DNA of 10,249 bases from Nitrospinae bacterium CG11_big_fil_rev_8_21_14_0_20_56_8 (GTDB lineage Bacteria > Nitrospinota > Nitrospinia > Nitrospinales > VA-1). Below are positions 6,008-10,249 of this stretch, piece after piece. The notes below the pieces were generated by a model. It made no database searches. It was not told the origin of the DNA and saw only the letters and a list, made by a program, of their open reading frames with translations. The position numbers and the translations under genes are program-made. Within the stretch, counting starts at the first letter, position 1. The number at the start of each line of letters is the position of its first letter. The DNA is taken from positions 34,622 through 44,870 of the forward strand of contig PCWF01000041.1 of NCBI GenBank assembly GCA_002796165.1, in the 5' to 3' direction.

Positions 6008-6316
6008 CTATGCGCTGACCTTTGGTCGCGATGGGATTTTGAGGGGCGGAACCGGGCGATGACCGCGCAGGCTGTGCCATAGGTCCCAGTCGCGTTGCAG
6101 GTTCAGCCAGAATTCAGGTCCGGTTCTCAAAGCTTCCCCCAAAGCCAGGGCAGAGTCGGGGGTAATTCCCCTTTTGCCATTGATGATCTCGTTCAAACGT
6201 GCATAGGGCCAATGCAGGTGCCGCGCCAGCTCCGTTTGAGTCACTTCTCCCGGTTGCAGAAATTCCTTTAACAGCATCTCCCCCGGACGTGTTGGAGGCC
6301 GGTTTTTGGGTAGCAC
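6008..6316 (-). CDS. higA: HigA-family antitoxin, XRE helix-turn-helix (module 2)
   Basis: The 102-residue antitoxin partner of the HigB-like toxin at 6329-6619. It opens with the family signature RPGEMLLKEFLQPGEVTQTEL, followed by a helix-turn-helix at about residues 25-62 (LARHLHWPYARLNEIINGKRGIT) and the GPEFWLNLQRDWDL segment. It has a proline-rich C-terminal tail (RPVPPLKIPSRPKVSA) longer than the core domain needs. The ATG lies 12 nt after the toxin stop, with AGGAG (AGGAGAAAAC) as ribosome site, so the pair is one operon. It is a diverged paralogue of module 1 and its function should be pair-specific. It sits between tRNA-Lys and copy D. Confidence 0.93.
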   Translation of the reverse strand: MLPKNRPPTRPGEMLLKEFLQPGEVTQTELARHLHWPYARLNEIINGKRGITPDSALALGEALRTGPEFWLNLQRDWDLWHSLRGHRPVPPLKIPSRPKVSA

Positions 6317-6328
6317 GGTTGTTTTCTC

Positions 6329-6619
6329 CTAATGGTAATCGGTCACATCCACATCGTGGGCGTCGTTTTCTTTCCAGCGGAAGATGATCCGCCATTGATC
6401 GTTGATCCTCAGGCTCCAGAATCCTTTCAAATTTCCTCCCAGTTTTTGAAGCTGGTTGCCGGGAGGCACTCTCAGGACATCCAGCGAGGGTGAGGCGTTG
6501 ATCTGGTCCAATAATCTCCGAGCCTTTTCATGTAGTTCATTTGGGAGCTTACGGGAATGTTTGCTGTTGGTGCCGTCATAGATATCCTGATCGGTTTTGC
6601 TCCCAAAGCCTGTTATCAT
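6329..6619 (-). CDS. higB: HigB-family toxin, RelE/ParE superfamily mRNA interferase (module 2)
   Basis: A 96-residue toxin of the HigB subfamily that begins with MITGFGSKTDQDIYDGTNSK. The body has ELHEKARRLLDQINASPSLDVLRVPPGNQLQKLGG and ends in WSLRINDQWRIIFRW...VDVTDYH, carrying the conserved Arg-Ile-Asn-Asp-x-Trp-Arg and terminal Tyr-His of the family. This branch, with the IYDGTNSK insertion, is longer at the N-terminus than module 1's toxin, so the two are separate lineages. No ribosome site precedes the ATG, and the -10 hexamer ends only 7 nt upstream, so the mRNA may be leaderless, as in module 1. The gene is complete and appears intact. Confidence 0.93.
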   Translation of the reverse strand: MITGFGSKTDQDIYDGTNSKHSRKLPNELHEKARRLLDQINASPSLDVLRVPPGNQLQKLGGNLKGFWSLRINDQWRIIFRWKENDAHDVDVTDYH

Positions 6620-6626
6620 GTATCAT

Positions 6627-6654
6627 AGTATATCAGGTATCGATATAAAAACAA
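6627..6654 (-). promoter_or_regulatory. Promoter and likely operator of higBA module 2
   Basis: Minus-strand TTGTTT (6649-6654), a 16-bp spacer and TATACT (6627-6632) form a good sigma70 promoter. Two GATAC words on the minus strand, 12 nt apart (about 6620-6641), overlap the -10 region and are candidate HigA contact sites. The -10 ends 7 nt before the ATG of higB. Confidence 0.6.
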
Positions 6655-6731
6655 GCCCGGTCCAAATTTCCGGGTGACTATGACCGAATTATGACAGAAC
6701 AATACCCCCAGGAAAAAATTTATGGAATTAA

Positions 6732-6833
6732 TGGACTCATTGGCATGGTCTGGAAGCACTTGAAAAGTTAGCAAAAAAGGGGAACCGGCCCAAACTCAAC
6801 AACTTCCCCAAAATATCAAATTTTCCCTCTTAA
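6732..6833 (+). pseudogene. Possible C-terminal gene remnant abutting repeat copy D
   Basis: A 33-codon open stretch without a start codon has a protein-like composition, including GLEALEKLAKKGNRPKLNN, and stops at TAA 6831-6833. The stop and the preceding two codons lie inside repeat D (from 6825). It could be the tail of a gene interrupted by repeat insertion, or chance. I do not recognise a family. Confidence 0.3.
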
Positions 6834-6897
6834 TCAGTAGTTGGAGGTTCTACCCGCAGGGCACTTCGGATTCCTCCACGGCTCACCAAATATATCG
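6825..6897 (+). repeat. tRNA-Lys-derived repeat, copy D (3' half with T-loop insertion)
   Basis: From the anticodon loop (CTCTTAATCAGTA, identical to the intact gene) it runs through a T-arm with GGAGG/CCTCC retained and an unchanged ACGGCTCACCA end. The match continues into the 8 nt after CCA (AAATATAT). One G is lost from the variable loop. The 18-nt T-loop insertion is at 6851-6868. Outer bases CCCTC (6825-6829) and GAGGG (6897-6901) can pair. Outside the insertion it is the copy closest to the intact tRNA. It lies about 95 nt past the stop of the minus-strand HD-GYP gene. Confidence 0.88.
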
Positions 6898-6931
6898 AGG
6901 GTTTACCGGATTATTCTGGTACGCCCTTTTT
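6898..6931 (+). terminator. Terminator hairpin following tRNA-like copy D
   Basis: AGGGTTTACCGG (6898-6909) pairs with CTGGTACGCCCT (6916-6927) with one mismatch and two wobbles, then TTTTT. The hairpin sequence is unrelated to that of the intact tRNA-Lys but occupies the same position, as in copy A. Confidence 0.75.
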
Positions 6932-6993
6932 CTTTAAGTGACCAATACGTTGTAAAAGTCAGGATCTTGCCTTACAGATTACGCCCCCCGGGG

Positions 6994-8235
6994 TTATTCG
7001 TCATCGAAGATAAAGGTGGGAGAAAGGCCGGTGACGTCGTTGATTTTTTTCAGGATCGCAATTCTCCGGTGGTTCAGGCAGGTGTTCCTCAAAAATAAAA
7101 TTTCCTCGGTCTCGGTGACGACCTCCCGGGAAAGGACCATCCCGGGTTTTAAATTTTCAAGGTCCAGTTTCAATTCCTTTTTTGGTAATCCTTTCCATTT
7201 ATTTACCGTTTTTACCAGAGCCTCGACTACTTCGGGATTGTAGTGGATTCCCGCTTTGTCTTGAACCGCTTCCAGGGGTTTGTCGATGTTCCATTCGCGG
7301 ATGTCGATTTCGATATTACGTTGGTTCTTTTCTCCCAAGAGTTCTTCGAAGGCATTGCTGACGGCGATGATTTGAGACAGGACGGGAATTTTGTTTTTGC
7401 GCAATCCGTCGGGGATCCCGCTCCCATCGTAATGTTCGCATTGGTGCTTCAGGATGAGCCCCAGGATCTCCATGCAAGGGTAAAGGGATAAAATTTCCTG
7501 GCTGAGAATGGGAAATTGGTTGAACACAATTTTCTGGGTCAAATTGAACGCATGAGCGGGTTGCTCCCTCAATGGCGCACTCAGGCAATGTTTCCCGAGG
7601 TCGTGATACAATCCCGCCAGCTCGGCAACTTTCAACAGGTGCGAGAAATTCATTTCATGGGCCAATTCGCGGGAAAGCCAGGCTACATTTTTGCTGTGGA
7701 GTCCGAAATCGGGGTTTGAATAATGAACGACATCCATTGAAAATTTCATCGCGGAGTAAAAATCGTTCTGGACCAACAGTTGCCGCAATTGCGCCGATTG
7801 GTTTTTCTCCATGAGGTCGGCGAGTTCATCCCACGCTTGACGGTCGATGTGGGCTTTCCTTCTCTCGGTGATGGCATGAAGTTCTTTCTCCAGGTGCGCC
7901 AGGTCCAGGGGTTTTGTTATATAGCCGAAAGCCCCGAGGCGCAGGGCTTCCTCGGCCAGTTTTATATTACCCATCGCGGTGACCATGATGACCTGTGTTT
8001 CCGGGGAGCGTTGTTTGATTCGCTTGAGGGTTTCCAGTCCATTCATCCCGGGCATGCACATATCCATTAAAATGATTCCGGGTTTAAAGGCATCCAGGAG
8101 AGGGAGGGCATCGACGCCATTATGGGCGATTCGGACTTCGTAATCTCCCTCTTGCAGGAAATCCTTAAGGGGCAGGCAGGCTTCCTTTTCGTCGTCAACG
8201 ATCAGAATTTTAGGGGTCGGTGGTTTGTGCGTCAT
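6994..8235 (-). CDS. Response regulator with receiver and HD-GYP-like output domain
   Basis: A 413-residue cytoplasmic regulator. The receiver (about 8-122) has the acidic pair Asp14-Asp15, phosphoacceptor Asp58 (LMDMCMPGMNG), Thr86 and Lys108. A helical linker leads to an HD-type domain at about 160-300: His180, the HD pair His211-Asp212 in YHDLGK, and EHYDGSGIPDGL at 267-278. This domain resembles RpfG-type cyclic-di-GMP phosphodiesterases, but key positions differ. The usual HHExxDGxGYP reads HQCEHYDGSGIP, and the His of the upstream QHP motif is Phe241, so catalysis is doubtful. A short C-terminal domain starts near LENLKPGMVLSREV, typical of HD-GYP proteins. The gene follows the kinase gene after 40 nt and is probably its output partner. 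Confidence 0.9.
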   Translation of the reverse strand: MTHKPPTPKILIVDDEKEACLPLKDFLQEGDYEVRIAHNGVDALPLLDAFKPGIILMDMCMPGMNGLETLKRIKQRSPETQVIMVTAMGNIKLAEEALRLGAFGYITKPLDLAHLEKELHAITERRKAHIDRQAWDELADLMEKNQSAQLRQLLVQNDFYSAMKFSMDVVHYSNPDFGLHSKNVAWLSRELAHEMNFSHLLKVAELAGLYHDLGKHCLSAPLREQPAHAFNLTQKIVFNQFPILSQEILSLYPCMEILGLILKHQCEHYDGSGIPDGLRKNKIPVLSQIIAVSNAFEELLGEKNQRNIEIDIREWNIDKPLEAVQDKAGIHYNPEVVEALVKTVNKWKGLPKKELKLDLENLKPGMVLSREVVTETEEILFLRNTCLNHRRIAILKKINDVTGLSPTFIFDDE

Positions 8236-8275
8236 GATTTATAGTCCGGTCGTTTCGTGAAAAAAAGTTCTTCCT

Positions 8276-9586
8276 TTACGAATGGGTTTGAGGAAGGTCT
8301 ATGATAAAAGTTGTTCCCTTTGCCTCACCACTTTGCACGATGAGTGAACCTCCGTATTTTTCAATGATGTTTTTGCAGACGTACAGTCCCATTCCCGTCC
8401 CCTCTCCCTCGGGTTTGGTCGTGAAAAACGGTTGAAAGATTTTCGCGAGATGCTCCGGTCCGATGCCACAGCCGGTGTCGGACAGAGAAATTCGCGCGCT
8501 GTATTGCTGGTTTTTTGTAACTCTCTCGGTGGTAACCGTCAATCGACCGCCATTCTTCATTGAATACCGCGCGTTGATGAGAAGGTTAAAAAATACTTGG
8601 CGGAGCTCATCCGGGTCGGCCAGGACCTTGGGCAAATCGGCACAAAAATTGTTTTCGATCTCGATGTTGCTACTTATAAGGTCCTTTCTCATCAAACCCA
8701 GCGTTTCCTCCAATTCGTGATTGATTGCCAGGAAACGGGGATCCGGCTCTGCCGTGCGAACAAAGGACATGAGCTGATTCAGTATTTTTTCAATCCGCCG
8801 CATCTCAACCTGGATTTTAGTCAAGGGGTCAAACATTTCGGGTTCGGACTCGAATTTTCTGAGGAGTAACTGGACATGAATCGAAATGATGTTCAATGGG
8901 TTTTTTATTTCGTGGCAGATGCTGGCGGAAAGGGTGCCAATGCCGGCGAGTTTTTCCGAAGCGATCAATTGCTTTTGGGCCTTTTCCAGTTGAGCGGTTC
9001 GCTCCGTTACCTTGTCGTCGAGATTTTTGTTCAACAGTTCCAATTGCTTCTGGGTGAGGATCAGGTCCTGGTTGATATGAAACGCATTCTCGTAGGTGGA
9101 AAGCAAAATAGTCAGAATACGCTGAAACTCGGCCTGGTTTGACGGAAGCTGGAATTTTTGGGTAAAGGAGGAGGGAAGCGCGCGGGATGATTTGCCGTTG
9201 GATTGCAGTAGATCCTTTATTTTCCTGACAAAATATTCTTTGTTGAAGGGTTTGGTGAGGTACCAGTCCGCCCGGGATGCCAAACCCCGGAGAATATCCT
9301 CGCTGTCGCCGAGTTTAGTGAGCAGAAGCACCGGGATTTCTTGCAAATTGTCGTCGGTTTTTATTTCATAGCACATCCTGTACCCATCCATGAAGGGCAT
9401 GTCGATATCGCCGACGACAAGATCGGGCCGGTGCTTTTGGGCGGCTTCCAGTCCTTCCATTCCGTTTTTTGCCAGGAGTATTTCGTACCCTTCACGGGAC
9501 AGAATTCGGCGCACGATCTCCGCCTGGGTGGGACTGTCTTCCACCACCAGGATTGTTTTTTTTTCCGTCTGTCTCGGATTGATCAT
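8276..9586 (-). CDS. Hybrid histidine kinase: receiver, coiled coil, HisKA and HATPase
   Basis: A 436-residue cytoplasmic sensor kinase. An N-terminal receiver (about 10-127) has Glu16-Asp17, phosphoacceptor Asp60 (VVGDIDMPFMDG), Thr90 and Lys112. A long coiled coil (about 150-212) follows. The HisKA H-box is ICHEIKNPLNII, with phosphorylated His225. The ATPase domain has an N-box (LRQVFFNLLINARYSM), the G1 box DTGCGIGPEHLAKIFQPFFTTK and the G2 box GTGMGLYV, ending in GGSLIVQSGEAKGTTFIIDLP. There are no transmembrane or PAS domains, so its input is probably phosphorylation of its own receiver or a partner bound to the coiled coil. The start lies 3 nt after the CheB stop, and only a weak AAGAA precedes it, so translational coupling is likely. 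Confidence 0.95.
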   Translation of the reverse strand: MINPRQTEKKTILVVEDSPTQAEIVRRILSREGYEILLAKNGMEGLEAAQKHRPDLVVGDIDMPFMDGYRMCYEIKTDDNLQEIPVLLLTKLGDSEDILRGLASRADWYLTKPFNKEYFVRKIKDLLQSNGKSSRALPSSFTQKFQLPSNQAEFQRILTILLSTYENAFHINQDLILTQKQLELLNKNLDDKVTERTAQLEKAQKQLIASEKLAGIGTLSASICHEIKNPLNIISIHVQLLLRKFESEPEMFDPLTKIQVEMRRIEKILNQLMSFVRTAEPDPRFLAINHELEETLGLMRKDLISSNIEIENNFCADLPKVLADPDELRQVFFNLLINARYSMKNGGRLTVTTERVTKNQQYSARISLSDTGCGIGPEHLAKIFQPFFTTKPEGEGTGMGLYVCKNIIEKYGGSLIVQSGEAKGTTFIIDLPQTHS

Positions 9587-9589
9587 GAT

Positions 9590-10249
9590 CTATTTCTTTT
9601 GAGAATTAATAAAATTTGCCAACAGGAATTTTACGATTTCATCAGGTGAAAGGGAATACCGGACCCCGTTCAGTTCCAGCGCTCTTTGCGGCATGCCATA
9701 AACCACGCAGGATTCCTCGTTTTGTATCAGCGTCGTTCCCTCACGATCCCAAATCCGTCTCATCCCTTCTGCCCCATCGTTCCCCATGCCGGTGAGAAGG
9801 ATGGCCAATGCCGCGGGGCCGTAAAATTCGGCCAGGGAGTTGAACAGAACATCGACGGAAGGGCGGTGACCGTTGACGGGGAGTTCGGATGAAGAATTGA
9901 GCCGCAGTTGTTGGTCGATTTTCAAATGTGTGTAATCTTCAGGGAAATAAACCACTCCCGGTTCCGGCAGTTCTCCGGAGCGGGCAATGCGGACTTTCAG
10001 CCTGGTGTGGGAACCGAGCCAATCCACCAGGCCCGGCAGAAATCCCTTCTCGATGTGTTGAACGCAGAGAATGGGAACGGGAAAATTTTGGGGAAGGGAA
10101 TTGAAAATTACCTGAAGGACATTGGGGCCGCCGGTTGACGCGCCGATCCCGATCATCTTGATGGTTTTTCCGGAAACAAAGGACCCGGCCAATTTGGGTT
10201 TCCGGAAGGCATGACTGGATTGGGAGCGGCGTATGGGATACACTCCGGA
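9590..10249 (-). CDS. cheB: CheB-type protein-glutamate methylesterase domain (5' end outside window)
   Basis: The catalytic half of a chemotaxis methylesterase, which removes methyl groups from (and deamidates) chemoreceptor glutamates. The frame is open to the right edge, with two more codons before the first Met at 10243, so the true start, and probably a receiver domain, lies outside. Numbered from that Met, the triad is Ser36 in GIGASTGGP, His63 in VQHI and Asp156 in GMGNDGAEG. Their spacing (27 and 93) is close to that of enterobacterial CheB (26 and 96). The basic segment before the domain (MYPIRRSQSSHAFRKPK) fits the usual linker. The stop (TAG 9590-9592) is 3 nt from the kinase start. 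The adjacent hybrid kinase suggests a chemosensory-like (Che or alternative cellular function) pathway. Confidence 0.93.
   Translation of the reverse strand, partial: SGVYPIRRSQSSHAFRKPKLAGSFVSGKTIKMIGIGASTGGPNVLQVIFNSLPQNFPVPILCVQHIEKGFLPGLVDWLGSHTRLKVRIARSGELPEPGVVYFPEDYTHLKIDQQLRLNSSSELPVNGHRPSVDVLFNSLAEFYGPAALAILLTGMGNDGAEGMRRIWDREGTTLIQNEESCVVYGMPQRALELNGVRYSLSPDEIVKFLLANFINSQKK

Noticed and set aside
6851..6868. Functional intron in a tRNA T-loop
   Set aside because: Copies B, C and D lack the 5' half of a tRNA, and copy A has a broken T-stem and no CCA. Small bulge-helix-bulge type introns are an archaeal and eukaryotic feature.

Overview
The window looks like a chromosomal segment of a Gram-negative, free-living bacterium of moderate GC. 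The evidence is a CheB methylesterase, a secreted beta-propeller protein with a Sec signal peptide, and sigma70-like promoters. Two-component/HD-GYP output genes beside paired HigBA modules suit an environmental proteobacterial, Nitrospinota-like or Nitrospirota-like genome. That placement is a guess from style, not from a marker gene.

Layout. The left edge (1-423, minus) holds most of a 1-Cys peroxiredoxin. A small three-helix membrane protein (710-1051, plus) follows. From about 1130 to 6935 lies an accessory region organised around an intact tRNA-Lys(CUU) gene (5671-5746) and four degenerate plus-strand copies of tRNA-Lys sequence (A about 1130-1264, B about 2386-2488, C about 4505-4603, D about 6825-6931). 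All four copies carry an 18-nt insertion at the same T-loop position, between C56 and G57. Three keep flanking sequence 3' of the CCA, and A, B and D also keep a downstream hairpin followed by T residues.

Between these tRNA-like copies sit small accessory genes: HigB-HigA module 1 (A to B); a phage-structural-like fusion protein and a secreted TolB-like propeller (B to C); a stand-alone cyclic-nucleotide-binding domain (C to tRNA); and HigB-HigA module 2 (tRNA to D). All but the cyclic-nucleotide-binding gene are on the minus strand. This resembles a cassette array or repeated accretion at a tRNA locus, but no integrase or transposase lies in the window.

The right part (6994-10249, minus) is a signalling operon read from the right edge: CheB-type methylesterase (partial), a receiver-histidine kinase hybrid, and a receiver-HD-GYP protein whose metal-binding motif looks degenerate. 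The three genes are closely spaced and probably co-transcribed. They would link chemotaxis-like adaptation, phosphotransfer and possibly cyclic-di-GMP signalling.

The observation most worth following is the tRNA-Lys-derived repeat family with its fixed T-loop insertion and its association with toxin-antitoxin and orphan cassettes.
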